From Flavobacteriales bacterium (GTDB lineage Bacteria > Bacteroidota > Bacteroidia > Flavobacteriales > JASBRU01): 64,000 bases of DNA. The notes under the pieces were generated by a model. The model was not told the DNA's origin. It did no database searches and worked only from the letters and a program-made list of their open reading frames with translations. The position numbers and the translations under genes were made by a program. The stretch's first letter is position 1, and the number at the start of each line of letters is the position of its first letter. This document shows positions 41,649-51,434 of the stretch, one piece after another. The DNA is taken from contig JASBRU010000003.1 of the NCBI GenBank assembly GCA_030149285.1, positions 64,001 through 128,000 on the forward strand, read 5' to 3'.

Positions 41649-43871
41649 ACCCAATAGTTTTTGCAACTCTTTTTGATTGTATTCATTGAAAAATGAATCT
41701 ATAATCAATTTCTTTTCTTTTTCAGTTAAATGCCAACTAAGCGAAACTTGCTTGTTTGGCTGTATTAGCTGAAAGCTTATAAAATCTATATCTCCTTTGT
41801 ACCAACTAGGTATAAGCTCTATTAGTTTTGCATTATTAAAGGTTTGCAGATTGTCAAAGCTTTTTACAACACCTCCTACAGGTCTTGTAAGCGCCCCCAT
41901 AGTTGTTCTGGCTGTTTTGTTTTCTATGTATATGTTTTTATAACGATCTCCCTGTATTTGTAAGAATACTACACCGCTTGTATTTGCTTCAATCCAATGC
42001 CTAAAGTTGTATAAGAAACGCAAAGACAGTTCAAAACCATTATTGTCTCGCACACCGGCATCAATTAACTCAATAGGAGGAGTGCTAGGTAAGTTAACCA
42101 TTGGTGTAATGTATGGGAAAGAGGCACTCATTCGTAGGGCAGAAGTATATTTTAAGTTTTCTGCATCTTGCTTTTCAAACATTCTACTAAACTCTATACC
42201 ATCGTGGTTACGAGTAGTTCTTATATTATTTATTGGATCTGTAACTGATAAGTATGAAACCGGTTGTGGAGAGATAATTAACCTTCGTCCATCACTTACT
42301 ATTGTAGGTGAGAAAAGGAGCATAGGTATACTAGAGTTGTATTCATCTACTTTAAAGTCACGTATACGTTTATCTAATAAAAAGTTAGTGTTTTGGTTTA
42401 ACTTATCTTCAAAAGCATAACCTCTATCTTTTGTATAGGTGTATTCACCATCATTAAACTTTAAAAAATTGAAGAATAAATCATTTACAGCAGCACTAAA
42501 TACAACAGGGTTTAGAATATCTCTACCCACATTTTGTTGTAAACTATCGTGGTAGTAAGAATCTATAGCTCCTGCTTTTTTTAGTTTATATAGTTCTCTT
42601 AAGTAAGCAGCCCCAACCATACCACCGGATGAACCTGTAACCAAGTGTGTTTTTTCTAATAAGCCTCCATTTGTAATGCTATCAATTTGCTGTAATACGC
42701 TAAAAGTCCACATGGCAGAGCGTAAACCACCACCACTTGTATTTACAATAATTAGCTTAGGTTTTTCACTTCCATTTTTTGCTTTCCAATTCTCTAATAT
42801 TTCAAGCATATGGTTTTTATCATGCTTTATAATAGAGTCAGTTGTTATTGCATTAAGTGTTTGATTACTGTATTCAGCTTTATCACATGTATAATCTAAC
42901 CCATAGGCATAATGGTTTTTGTAAAACAATGGGGTACCGGATAAATAATTTAACCCAAAGGCTAATATGGTTACTACCGTTATAGACCAGCCTTTAAAGC
43001 GGGAATAAATAGCTCCTGTAATCATTAAATAGATAGTCAATAACAAGAACAAGCTGGCACCTGCCGGAATCATGATATATTTAGATTCTCTAAAGATACT
43101 TAAGACAATAAATAAGATGATAAGAACAATAAAAAAGAAAGCAGCATTTCTATGATGTTGCTGCAAAATTCTTAACAACACTTCTTTTTTGTAGTGTAAA
43201 GTGCCTCTAGTAGCTTTTATGGTGTTAAAGTTTTTTAAGTAAGTGTTTACTGCATTATCGGAGCCTCTGCTTAACTCACTTGTTTTTTTATTCTCTCTTA
43301 TAATAAGGTCTAAGGGTTTGTCTATCTGCTTTTTTATAGTCTCAGCAAAGCGGTTGAAAACGTTTCTGTTAGCTGTAAAAAAGTAGGTAAAGCACAACGA
43401 GATGATTACAACTACACCAGCTATAATACCCGCAACATTTATAAGAATGGCTAATTTTGAGTAGCCCTCACTATTAAGTAGCGTAATTATTTGGTAGATA
43501 TAAATTACAAAAAAAGCAAAGGGTATTAATGAGTTATTGATACTAAACTTATACAGAGGCCGCTCTAATGTGGCCAAAAAAGGAAATTTGTAGCTATAGT
43601 ATATATAGCTTGATACATGAAATGACATGATAAATAACCCGGATGCTAAGCCCATAATAAAATAAGATCTAAAGCCTACTATATCCATATACTCAGGAGT
43701 TAGGAATAAGTAGGGGATGCCGTAATTATTTGCAAAAGATTTGGTGATAATGCTAAAAAGAAGTATCCAAAAAAGCAAGGGAAAATAACTTCTTCTTAGG
43801 TGTAAGAAAACCAAATATACCGGGAAAAACGAAATCGTATTTTTAAAGATTTGCTTAATTTTTATCCACAC
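41634..43871 (-). CDS. Membrane-embedded patatin-like phospholipase
   Basis: A 745-residue protein. About seven hydrophobic segments fall in residues 28-310 (for example PLLFWILLFSIITK, INVAGIIAGVVVIISL, FFFIVLIILFIVL), with a basic loop at ~175-245. The C-terminal half is a patatin-type lipase: oxyanion loop SGGGLRSA (379-386), nucleophile Ser415 in GSSGG, and the Asp of LIDAGVRDNNG near residue 605. Patatins hydrolyse acyl esters of phospholipids through a Ser-Asp dyad. GTG is the start; an in-frame stop lies three codons upstream and the next Met is 60 residues in. Membrane-integrated patatins are uncommon and the substrate is unknown. Confidence 0.85.
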   Translation of the reverse strand: MWIKIKQIFKNTISFFPVYLVFLHLRRSYFPLLFWILLFSIITKSFANNYGIPYLFLTPEYMDIVGFRSYFIMGLASGLFIMSFHVSSYIYYSYKFPFLATLERPLYKFSINNSLIPFAFFVIYIYQIITLLNSEGYSKLAILINVAGIIAGVVVIISLCFTYFFTANRNVFNRFAETIKKQIDKPLDLIIRENKKTSELSRGSDNAVNTYLKNFNTIKATRGTLHYKKEVLLRILQQHHRNAAFFFIVLIILFIVLSIFRESKYIMIPAGASLFLLLTIYLMITGAIYSRFKGWSITVVTILAFGLNYLSGTPLFYKNHYAYGLDYTCDKAEYSNQTLNAITTDSIIKHDKNHMLEILENWKAKNGSEKPKLIIVNTSGGGLRSAMWTFSVLQQIDSITNGGLLEKTHLVTGSSGGMVGAAYLRELYKLKKAGAIDSYYHDSLQQNVGRDILNPVVFSAAVNDLFFNFLKFNDGEYTYTKDRGYAFEDKLNQNTNFLLDKRIRDFKVDEYNSSIPMLLFSPTIVSDGRRLIISPQPVSYLSVTDPINNIRTTRNHDGIEFSRMFEKQDAENLKYTSALRMSASFPYITPMVNLPSTPPIELIDAGVRDNNGFELSLRFLYNFRHWIEANTSGVVFLQIQGDRYKNIYIENKTARTTMGALTRPVGGVVKSFDNLQTFNNAKLIELIPSWYKGDIDFISFQLIQPNKQVSLSWHLTEKEKKLIIDSFFNEYNQKELQKLLGLISN

Positions 43872-44013
43872 AGTACTTTAGTTTTTAAATATTTGTAAAT
43901 AAAAGGATTTACTTATACAACGCATAATTATAACACAAATGTATTTGTAATAAGTTTACAATAATTTATGGAAAAGTATTTTATTTAACACCCTTATAAT
44001 AGATACCATTTTT

Positions 44014-45234
44014 ATGCTTAAGATATCCGCTTTTGTTTGCCTTTTGATATTCACAGTCAATTCCTATGCACAAATTGTGCTTGAAGGGAGAATTGTAGAT
44101 AATAAGGGTAAATCAGTTTCTTATGCATCAGTTCTTATAAAGAATACGCATAAGGGAGTAGCAACAAATGAGTTTGGGTATTTTAAGTTTTATATAGATG
44201 AAAAATATAAAGATGCTCAGCTTGAGTTTTCTAGTATTGGGTATCAACCAGCGTATTTGGGCATCAACCAAATTATCAACAGAGACTCAATATATATCGT
44301 ATTAAAAGAAGAGACTACTTCTTTAGACAGTATAGTGTTATCTGAAAATGCTGGGAAAGAGTTTTTGCAAAAGGTCATTGAAAACATTCCTAATAATTAT
44401 CCGCAAAAAGCTTACTCCTATACAGCTTTATATAGACAGGTACATAGAGAAGATGCAAAATATGTAAGACTCATAGAGGCTTATTATACAATTTATGACT
44501 CTGGTTACAAGAATTTACTGAGCACACAATTAAAAGAGCGTTTAAAGCTAAATGAATTACGAAAGAGTGAGGATTTTGAAAGAAACGGAGAACCCCATGG
44601 AGACCATGTGACAGATTTGTTTTTAGAGAACCCTATACACTATTATAAGAACTCAGTGTTTAATACTAATGCCTTTGACTATACTACAGTAAGGTTTGAG
44701 CACATTGATAGCCTATCATCAAAGTATTTTATACTAAGGTTTAAGTATCAAAACGATATGGAGCCTAAAATACAAGAGGGTACTTTGTTTATAAATAAAG
44801 GAGATTATGCAGTAGAAAAGTTGATTATAAAAGAATATGCAAATCCCGCCTATTTATCGCCAAGACACTTAATTCCTTCAAACTGGAAATTTGTAAGTGC
44901 TGAAAAACAGCTTGAGTTTAAAAAAATAGGGGAGTATTATTACTTAGATAGATTCAACTATTCTTATTCACATCAGGTATTTGATGAGTTTATGTACCAT
45001 ATGAAGCATGAGACAGATGAATACTTTAGCTTATATGTAGAGAAAATAGGAGAAAAACCGGAAAGCTTTAGACAATACTCTGCTTTTGGGAGTTTATATA
45101 GAAAACGCTATACCTATAACAAAGAGTTTTGGAATAACTTTGGCTTATTAAAGCTATATCCTACCAAGCCTGATGTGATATCAGACTTGGAGAGGGAAAT
45201 AGATATTGAAACCCAATTTTTAAATGGGCGCTGA
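44014..45234 (+). CDS. Exported protein with carboxypeptidase-regulatory-like domain
   Basis: A 406-residue protein with signal peptide MLKISAFVCLLIFTVNSYAQ. Residues ~22-110 form a CarbopepD_reg_2 (DUF4480-like) beta-sandwich: GRIVDNKGKSVSYASVLI and SIGYQPAYLGI. The rest is an uncharacterised domain found in Bacteroidota surface proteins, with no plug or barrel, so it is not a TonB-dependent receptor. Probably outer-membrane associated. No partner genes; it overlaps the convergent DinB-like gene by 15 bases. The 142-base gap upstream holds no clear promoter match. Confidence 0.8.
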   Translation: MLKISAFVCLLIFTVNSYAQIVLEGRIVDNKGKSVSYASVLIKNTHKGVATNEFGYFKFYIDEKYKDAQLEFSSIGYQPAYLGINQIINRDSIYIVLKEETTSLDSIVLSENAGKEFLQKVIENIPNNYPQKAYSYTALYRQVHREDAKYVRLIEAYYTIYDSGYKNLLSTQLKERLKLNELRKSEDFERNGEPHGDHVTDLFLENPIHYYKNSVFNTNAFDYTTVRFEHIDSLSSKYFILRFKYQNDMEPKIQEGTLFINKGDYAVEKLIIKEYANPAYLSPRHLIPSNWKFVSAEKQLEFKKIGEYYYLDRFNYSYSHQVFDEFMYHMKHETDEYFSLYVEKIGEKPESFRQYSAFGSLYRKRYTYNKEFWNNFGLLKLYPTKPDVISDLEREIDIETQFLNGR

Positions 45235-45708
45235 CTCTTCTATTAAACTAAATTGTTTTAAGTGGTGTGTAATATGTTTGTAGTGGAAAAGAAGCAATAA
45301 GTCGCCTTTTAATTTACCAAATCTTGGGTGTACTGAAGTCTTTTCAGGGTTTGCCTCAACATACTTTATAAAGTCAGTAGACCTGTTCTCAAAATCCTTT
45401 TTAATTTCTGCTAAATTATTGAGGTCTAATTTTGTTCCATGGTCATATAAATAGGGCTTTTTTGCACCAAAGCGTATTTGTTTATCACTCAACAAAAACT
45501 GTTTGTATGCCTCTAAGTCTTCTTGTGGAGTAACTATTTCTACTTCCATTTGTTGGTCTTTAGTAAGCTCATAGGCTTGGCATAAGTGTTCAATCATTTG
45601 CGGAGCTGTCATTACTCCAAAAATGGGTTTCTCATCACCGTTTAAAGAGTTTACTAACTGTGGGGCGGTTTCTGTAAGAAATACCTTTATTTCGTTTATA
45701 GTTTTCAT
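45220..45708 (-). CDS. DinB-like protein (DUF1569 type)
   Basis: A 162-residue predicted four-helix protein. MIEHLCQAYE gives a first His (His41) and HYKHITHHLKQF gives several C-terminal His residues (145, 148 and 149) where DinB-fold metal ligands belong. Database relatives carry odd names; I support only the fold. Second DinB-like protein in the window. It lies just before the lpdA terminator region and may be transcribed alone. Cytosolic. Confidence 0.75.
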   Translation of the reverse strand: MKTINEIKVFLTETAPQLVNSLNGDEKPIFGVMTAPQMIEHLCQAYELTKDQQMEVEIVTPQEDLEAYKQFLLSDKQIRFGAKKPYLYDHGTKLDLNNLAEIKKDFENRSTDFIKYVEANPEKTSVHPRFGKLKGDLLLLFHYKHITHHLKQFSLIEESAPI

Positions 45709-45713
45709 AGGTA

Positions 45714-45737
45714 TAAAAAAGCCCCTATAAAGGGGCT
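45714..45737 (-). terminator. Rho-independent terminator after lpdA
   Basis: Stem AGCCCC (45720-45725) and GGGGCT (45732-45737) with a TATAAA loop. Read on the minus strand it is followed by TTTTTTAT, 17 bases past the lpdA stop. Confidence 0.88.
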
Positions 45738-45753
45738 ATAATTTAAGTTTCTA

Positions 45754-47142
45754 TTACATGTGTATTACTTCGCCATAAGCATCAGCAGCGGCTTCCATAA
45801 TAGCCTCACTCATGGTTGGGTGAGGGTGAACAGATTTAATAATTTCATGTCCGGTAGTTTCAAGCTTTCTTGCCACTACAGCTTCGGCAATCATTTCGGT
45901 AACATTAGCACCTAACATGTGCGCGCCTAGCCACTCGCCATACTTAGCATCAAAAATAACTTTTACAAAACCATCAGTATGTCCGGCAGCTTTTGCTTTA
46001 CCAGATGCAGAGAATGGGAATTTTCCAATCTTTAACTCATAACCAGCTTCTTTTGCTTGCTTTTCAGTCATACCAACAGATGCAATTTCGGGTGAGCAAT
46101 AAGTACACCCCGGTATATTACCGTAGTCTAAGGCTTCTGGGTTATGACCTGCTATTTTCTCAACACAGATAATACCTTCAGCAGAAGCAACGTGTGCTAG
46201 AGCAGGGCCTGGAACACAGTCTCCAATAGCATAATACCCAGGTATATTAGTTTGGTAATAGTCATTTACCATAATCTTGCCTTTATCTGTAGCAATGCCT
46301 ACTTCTTCTAAACCAATGTTTTCTAGGTTAGCCTGAATACCTACAGCTGATAATACAATATCAGCATCAATAACCTCTTCGCCTTTTTTAGTTTTAACGG
46401 TTACTTTACAGCCCGTGCCAGAAGCATCTACCTTTTCTACAGAAGCATTAGTCATAATATTCATACCTGCTTTCTTAAAGGTACGTTCTAATTGTTTTGA
46501 TACATCTTCATCCTCATTAGGAACAATGTTTGGTAAATACTCAACAACTGTTACCTCTGTACCCATTGCATTATAGAAGTATGCAAACTCAACACCAATA
46601 GCTCCAGAACCAACTACAACCATTTTTTTAGGTTGCTTAGGTAATACCAAAGCCTCACGGTAACCAATTACTTTTTTACCATCTTGCTTAAGGTTTGGTA
46701 GTTCTCTAGATCTTGCACCTGTAGCAATAATTATACTAGTAGCAGAGTACTCTGTAGTTTTACCTTTATCATCAGTAACATCTACTTTTTTACCTGCTTT
46801 TATTTTTCCGGTACCCATAAGTACCTCAATTTTATTTTTCTTCATTAAGAACTTAATACCGTTACTATTGCTCTCTGCAACATCTCGGCTACGCTTAATG
46901 ATCGCTCCAAAATCTGTACTTGCTTTATCTACAGTAATACCATAGTCCGATGCATGATTGATATATTCAAATACATTAGCACTTTTCAATAAAGCTTTTG
47001 TTGGAATACAGCCCCAGTTAAGGCATATACCGCCAAGGCTTTCTTTTTCTACAATAGCAGTTTTTAAACCTAATTGAGAAGCACGAATTGCGGCTACATA
47101 TCCGCCTGGTCCACTTCCTACAACAATTACATCAAAATTCAT
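45754..47142 (-). CDS. lpdA: Dihydrolipoyl dehydrogenase (E3)
   Basis: A 462-residue flavoprotein that reoxidises the lipoyl groups of 2-oxoacid dehydrogenases and the glycine cleavage system. FAD-binding VVGSGPGGYVAA (8-19), redox-active Cys40 and Cys45 (GGICLNWGCIPTK), NAD-binding VVGSGAIGVEFA and the C-terminal His441/Glu446 pair (HPHPTMSE) are all intact. Monocistronic: its own terminator lies downstream and a 152-base gap upstream. It likely serves the E1 at 39666. Confidence 0.97.
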   Translation of the reverse strand: MNFDVIVVGSGPGGYVAAIRASQLGLKTAIVEKESLGGICLNWGCIPTKALLKSANVFEYINHASDYGITVDKASTDFGAIIKRSRDVAESNSNGIKFLMKKNKIEVLMGTGKIKAGKKVDVTDDKGKTTEYSATSIIIATGARSRELPNLKQDGKKVIGYREALVLPKQPKKMVVVGSGAIGVEFAYFYNAMGTEVTVVEYLPNIVPNEDEDVSKQLERTFKKAGMNIMTNASVEKVDASGTGCKVTVKTKKGEEVIDADIVLSAVGIQANLENIGLEEVGIATDKGKIMVNDYYQTNIPGYYAIGDCVPGPALAHVASAEGIICVEKIAGHNPEALDYGNIPGCTYCSPEIASVGMTEKQAKEAGYELKIGKFPFSASGKAKAAGHTDGFVKVIFDAKYGEWLGAHMLGANVTEMIAEAVVARKLETTGHEIIKSVHPHPTMSEAIMEAAADAYGEVIHM

Positions 47143-47294
47143 ATAGAGGTATTTTAAATGTTCGTATTAATCCGTTGCGAATTTATTAAAATTATTTTCC
47201 AAAAAGCCCATTAATCAATTTTTGAAACTCAATTCAATTAACAATTAAATTATTTAATTAGTTTTAGCTTTATTATTAACCCTTAAAAAACATC

Positions 47295-47747
47295 ATGGAA
47301 GAATTTATTAACTCAAGTCCCGATTTATTCAGAGGTTTTATTGCCTTTTTTATGGCTTACATGTTTATTATGTTAGGTATAACTGCATTAATGATTGTAA
47401 GTATTTGGAAAATATTTACAAAAGCAGGTAAACCTGGCTGGGCAGTTTTAGTACCCGGATATAGTTTGGTTATTATGTTAGAGGTTGCAAAAAAACCTGG
47501 CCCATGGGTTTTTATATTTTTATATGGAATACTTGTTCCCTTGGCTGGTCCTATAGCAGCTTTGGTGTTTTATATATTAATGCTAAACGGTATTTCTAAA
47601 AGTTTTGGATACAGTGCTGGTTTTACGGTGGGTTTGTTTTTCTTGCCTCTAATTTTCTTTCCGATAGTAGCTTTTGGAGGCGCTAAATATATTGATGATG
47701 AAAGTCATGACCCAATGGGGGCGTCATTAGATAGTGGTCAGTTATAG
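47295..47747 (+). CDS. Small integral membrane protein (DUF5684-like)
   Basis: A 150-residue protein with four hydrophobic spans (starting at about 14, 60, 76 and 110) and the conserved loop KAGKPGWAVLVPGYSL, seen in DUF5684 and signal-peptidase-associated membrane proteins. No catalytic residues of a signal peptidase are present. Function unknown. ATG start; the upstream 152-base gap holds TAGCTTTA, one base off a -7 box. It ends at the shared terminator with RidA. Confidence 0.75.
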   Translation: MEEFINSSPDLFRGFIAFFMAYMFIMLGITALMIVSIWKIFTKAGKPGWAVLVPGYSLVIMLEVAKKPGPWVFIFLYGILVPLAGPIAALVFYILMLNGISKSFGYSAGFTVGLFFLPLIFFPIVAFGGAKYIDDESHDPMGASLDSGQL

Positions 47748-47766
47748 TTTTTATATAAAATCAATT

Positions 47767-47795
47767 AAAAAGCCCCGATTATGGGGCTTTTTTTA
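47767..47795. terminator. Bidirectional rho-independent terminator
   Basis: AGCCCC (47771-47776) and GGGGCT (47783-47788) around GATTAT, flanked by A's on the left and T's on the right, so it works for the + gene ending at 47747 and the - gene ridA ending at 47793. Its right flank overlaps the ridA stop codon. Confidence 0.88.
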
Positions 47796-48170
47796 TTTAA
47801 TAGCTATTGCAGAAATCTCTACGTTTACGTTTTTAGGTAGGCAACTTACCTCAACTGTCTCTCTGGCGGGGTAGTTGTTAATAAAGTAACCACCATACAC
47901 TTCGTTTATATCAGTAAACTGACCCATATCTGCTATAAATATGCTACACTTCACTACATTACTTAAATCCATATCTGCTTGGCTAAGCACTGCTTTTAAG
48001 TTTCTCATTACCATTTTGGTTTCTTCGCGTATATCTCCTGTAACTAATTCGCCAGTTTCTGGATTAATAGCAATTTGTCCTGAAACATATAAAGTATTAC
48101 CCGAATGAATAGCCTGACTATAAGGACCTATAGGTTCGGGAGCATTTTCTGTATAAATAACTTTTTTCAT
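47793..48170 (-). CDS. ridA: RidA-family enamine/imine deaminase
   Basis: A 125-residue YjgF/RidA protein that hydrolyses reactive 2-aminoacrylate and related imines released by PLP enzymes. The family signature PARETVEVSCLPKNVNVEISAIA includes the active-site Arg (about 105) and Glu (about 120), and GPYSQAI is near the N-terminus. Cytosolic trimer by family precedent. Divergent from the pabA gene, 43 bases apart. Confidence 0.93.
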   Translation of the reverse strand: MKKVIYTENAPEPIGPYSQAIHSGNTLYVSGQIAINPETGELVTGDIREETKMVMRNLKAVLSQADMDLSNVVKCSIFIADMGQFTDINEVYGGYFINNYPARETVEVSCLPKNVNVEISAIAIK

Positions 48171-48172
48171 CT

Positions 48173-48180
48173 TAGCTTTG
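48173..48180 (+). promoter_or_regulatory. Candidate -7 promoter box (TAGCTTTG) for the glutaminase gene
   Basis: Exact TAnnTTTG in the divergent ridA-pabA gap, 33 bases before the ATG at 48214. No TTG at the usual -33 position. Confidence 0.35.
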
Positions 48181-48213
48181 CTTTTTTAGATTAAGCAAGT
48201 ATATAAAAATTAT

Positions 48214-48777
48214 ATGAGGATAGTTCTGATTGATAATTATGATTCTTTTACCTACAACTTGGTACATGCACTTGAGCAGTATTGTACAAGTGTAGATGTG
48301 ATAAGGAATGACGAAATAGTTATTGATGAATTAGATAAATATACCCATATAGTGATATCTCCCGGTCCGGGATTGCCAAATGAAGCAGGTATGTTGATGG
48401 AGGTATTAGATAGATACTGTAATTCTAAAAAAATGTTGGGTGTTTGTTTAGGTATGCAAGCTATTACAGAACATTTCGGTGGTAAGCTCTACAACCAGCA
48501 AACTGTTAAGCATGGTTTGAGTATGGAAATAACAGTTACTAATAACGTACTCTATAAATCTATACCATCACAAATTGAAGTGGGCTTATACCATTCTTGG
48601 GCTATTGATAAAAAGTATATTCCGGAAGTGTTTGAAATAACTGCAGTGAGTAGAGAAGGGGTTGTAATGTCCGTAAGGCATAATCAATTGCCTGTTTATG
48701 GAGTTCAATATCATCCGGAATCTATAATGACACCATATGGCAAACAGATATTGAAAAACTGGCTAGAAATGGCTTAG
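48214..48777 (+). CDS. Aminodeoxychorismate/anthranilate synthase glutaminase subunit
   Basis: A 187-residue class I glutamine amidotransferase. The triad is complete: Cys78 (GVCLGMQAI), His167 and Glu169 (YHPES), and the oxyanion loop SPGPGLP is near 49-55. It releases ammonia from glutamine for chorismate amination, either to p-aminobenzoate (PabA) or anthranilate (TrpG). No synthase subunit or trp gene is adjacent, so a shared PabA/TrpG role is possible and I give no symbol. It overlaps the convergent lptD stop by four bases (TTAG). Confidence 0.9.
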   Translation: MRIVLIDNYDSFTYNLVHALEQYCTSVDVIRNDEIVIDELDKYTHIVISPGPGLPNEAGMLMEVLDRYCNSKKMLGVCLGMQAITEHFGGKLYNQQTVKHGLSMEITVTNNVLYKSIPSQIEVGLYHSWAIDKKYIPEVFEITAVSREGVVMSVRHNQLPVYGVQYHPESIMTPYGKQILKNWLEMA

Positions 48778-51383
48778 AAATCACCAATACCTCTATTTCT
48801 TTCTAGCTTAAGGTCTTTAAGAATAGGTGCTTTTACAGAGATGTTAAAGCTGTAGCTCTGCTGTGTGGTAATTGGCACCCAGTTGAAACGTAGCTCCCAA
48901 CAGTGTAGGTCTCTATAAAAATCTATAGAAGTAAATGTGAAGTCTTTGTTTTCTAGGTCATAGCCTGATGAAAAACCAATTTTCCAATGTTTGGTTAATG
49001 ATACATCTCCACCAAAATTGATACTCTGTCTAATGTTTTCTACTAATGCGGGTTTACTATAAATAATGTTATAGTTTATATTAAAGTTCCAAGGCACATT
49101 AAAGTCTACATAATAATCTAAACCGTAATAGTTAAAGTCACCATCAGTAACACCAATACCCGAAGTTTTTTGCTCTTCTACAGATTCTGCGGCTTTAGCA
49201 GCACCATTAAAATTAAAACTCAATGCTAATGAAGCATTTGTAAGCCTTCCTAGTTTTCCTGTATTGTCATAATAAAACTCATTTATTCTTACTCCGTTTT
49301 CATCTATATCGTATAAACTGAAAGTAGAGTTGTAGTTTACACCAATAGAGTTTTTAAACAGATTGGTTCTGGCAGAAAGTCTTAAGTCACTCCATTTAAA
49401 CTCACTAGCTGCTGCATTATAACTTGTGTTTACACTTAAACCCTCTAGTAATTTTATTTTTTTAGTACCGGTGCCGGTAGTGTCTTTACTGTCCACTACT
49501 TTCATTTCTAAGGTATTGTTTATACCTAAGCCTATGCTACCTACTTTACCCTGACCAGGTCCGCCGTATAGTAAACCATTAAACCTAGATACTCTACGAG
49601 TATTACCTAATGTATCGCTTTGTACATTGCTATAATATCCCCACATATCTTCACTAAAATCTGGGCGGTAAGTAAGACTTATAGAAGGGGTAATTGCATG
49701 TCTTATGGCTTTAACTTTCCCCTTTTTAAAAGCGTACATACCATATAAATTTGTAGTAAGTCTACCGCTAATATTAAAGTCTCCTGCACGTGCAAAGCCA
49801 CTAACAGTATCATTTACAATAGAGTTGGTAGAGTCTATAAACCGTGGGCTTAAACTTTCAAAATACCAGCGTTCAGTCATGTTGATACTAGGACTAAAGC
49901 TAAATACCTTTAAAACTTTAAAAGAAGTACTAATGGGTATATTATGTCTTATACCGTTTCTAAAATCGTCTAACGTTTCTCTTCTAAATAGGAGCGAATC
50001 AAAAGTTTGTACTTCGTTTCTTGCATTCATGGTATATTGTATACCTATATCTTCATACCATTTGCTTTTACCAATTCTCTTTTCATTCTTAAACGGGTAA
50101 AGCCTACTTACGTTAAAAGTAATTTCTGGTACAGTAAGGTTTACAGCATTAGTTCTGGTGTTTTGGCTATGCTTTAAGTTAGCAGAAAAACGAAAAGGCT
50201 TACCGGCCCATGAGCGTTCGTAAGATATATTTGAGTTTAAAGTATTGGTTAAGAAATCATTTGCATTATATGAGTTGTTCTGAAAATAATCGCTACTACC
50301 TGCATCTACATTGGCTGTAAAACGGCTATTTGGTCTTGCCTTTGGATCTTGAGTATGTCTCCAACGAATATTAAATGTTTTACTCTCAGAGAAATTGGGT
50401 TGTGTTTCGTCTCCTTCTCTAATAAGTGAATAACTAATATTTAAGTTACCATTATACTTATACCGCTTACGGTACTTAGAGTTTCCGTATAAAGCCCAGC
50501 CACCTCTAGTATAGATGTCTCCTCTTAGCTCTAGATCTACATAATCATTAATAGCAAAGTAATAACCACCATTTTTAAGGAAGAAACCTCGTCTTAAGTT
50601 TTCGCCATAAGATGGTATTAGTACTCCTGATTTTCTGCTTGAATTTGCCGGAAAAAAGCCAAAGGGTACTAATAAGGGTGTGGGTACATCAGCAATCTCT
50701 AAATAAGTTGGACCTGTTACAATTTTATCGCCGCTAATTACTTTTAGTTTGTTAGAGGTAATTCTATAATGCGGATGACTATGGCTACATGTTGTAAAAG
50801 ATCCATTTTTTACATACATCACTTCATCATCAATCTTTTTTACAGTTTCGCCATGTAAAAATCCGTCTCCTTCTCGTGTTATTACCTTTTTTATATATCC
50901 CTTTTTAGTAGAATAATTATAGGTTATTTCAGCAGATTGGTATTCTTTACCAGCTTGTATAAATATGGGTAGCTGACTTATTTTTCCGGTACTATCGGGT
51001 ATTCCGTATGCATGTATGAGTGTGCTGTCATAGTCAACAACTATATAACCAGCACGTAAGCTTATATCTTCAAAGGTTACATATGCGTTATCATATAAGT
51101 AGTGTTTGCTTTCAGCAAAGTCTAGGTACATAGTATCATCAGCAGTACATATAACCTGAGAGTTTAAGGCATCTTTACTTACCCTAAAAGTGGTATCTGT
51201 GGTATAAGCAGCGTTAGAAAGAGTATCAGTGGTATCATTTTTGAGTGTATTCAACATGTTAGGTAACACATTGGTAGAATCACCGTTACTCTTAGTAGTA
51301 TCAACTTGACTATAAGCTATATTACTAACAAATATTAGCAATGCTATGTTGAAAACATATATTTTAAACCGGTTTAAGTGCAA
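48774..51383 (-). CDS. lptD: LPS-assembly outer-membrane protein LptD
   Basis: An ~869-residue outer-membrane beta-barrel that, with LptE, inserts lipopolysaccharide into the outer leaflet. The N-terminal OstA beta-jellyroll (about 60-200; YLDFAESKHYLYDNAYV) leads to the barrel, with the conserved PLLVPFGFFPANSSRKSG and a C-terminal strand set. A run of frame open to a TTG at 51437 overlaps the promoter box, so I take TTG 51383, which gives a clean signal peptide (HLNRFKIYVFNIALLIFVSNIAYSQ region). Divergent from the cell-wall amidase gene. Confidence 0.9.
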   Translation of the reverse strand: MHLNRFKIYVFNIALLIFVSNIAYSQVDTTKSNGDSTNVLPNMLNTLKNDTTDTLSNAAYTTDTTFRVSKDALNSQVICTADDTMYLDFAESKHYLYDNAYVTFEDISLRAGYIVVDYDSTLIHAYGIPDSTGKISQLPIFIQAGKEYQSAEITYNYSTKKGYIKKVITREGDGFLHGETVKKIDDEVMYVKNGSFTTCSHSHPHYRITSNKLKVISGDKIVTGPTYLEIADVPTPLLVPFGFFPANSSRKSGVLIPSYGENLRRGFFLKNGGYYFAINDYVDLELRGDIYTRGGWALYGNSKYRKRYKYNGNLNISYSLIREGDETQPNFSESKTFNIRWRHTQDPKARPNSRFTANVDAGSSDYFQNNSYNANDFLTNTLNSNISYERSWAGKPFRFSANLKHSQNTRTNAVNLTVPEITFNVSRLYPFKNEKRIGKSKWYEDIGIQYTMNARNEVQTFDSLLFRRETLDDFRNGIRHNIPISTSFKVLKVFSFSPSINMTERWYFESLSPRFIDSTNSIVNDTVSGFARAGDFNISGRLTTNLYGMYAFKKGKVKAIRHAITPSISLTYRPDFSEDMWGYYSNVQSDTLGNTRRVSRFNGLLYGGPGQGKVGSIGLGINNTLEMKVVDSKDTTGTGTKKIKLLEGLSVNTSYNAAASEFKWSDLRLSARTNLFKNSIGVNYNSTFSLYDIDENGVRINEFYYDNTGKLGRLTNASLALSFNFNGAAKAAESVEEQKTSGIGVTDGDFNYYGLDYYVDFNVPWNFNINYNIIYSKPALVENIRQSINFGGDVSLTKHWKIGFSSGYDLENKDFTFTSIDFYRDLHCWELRFNWVPITTQQSYSFNISVKAPILKDLKLERNRGIGDF

Positions 51384-51434
51384 GCTCTTTAATGCTATTT
51401 TTGTAGTATATATGGTACTTGATAATAATCGCGT

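Noticed and set aside
49705-50100. 131-codon frame antisense to lptD
   Set aside because: Shadow of barrel-coding sequence, no recognisable motif or upstream signal.
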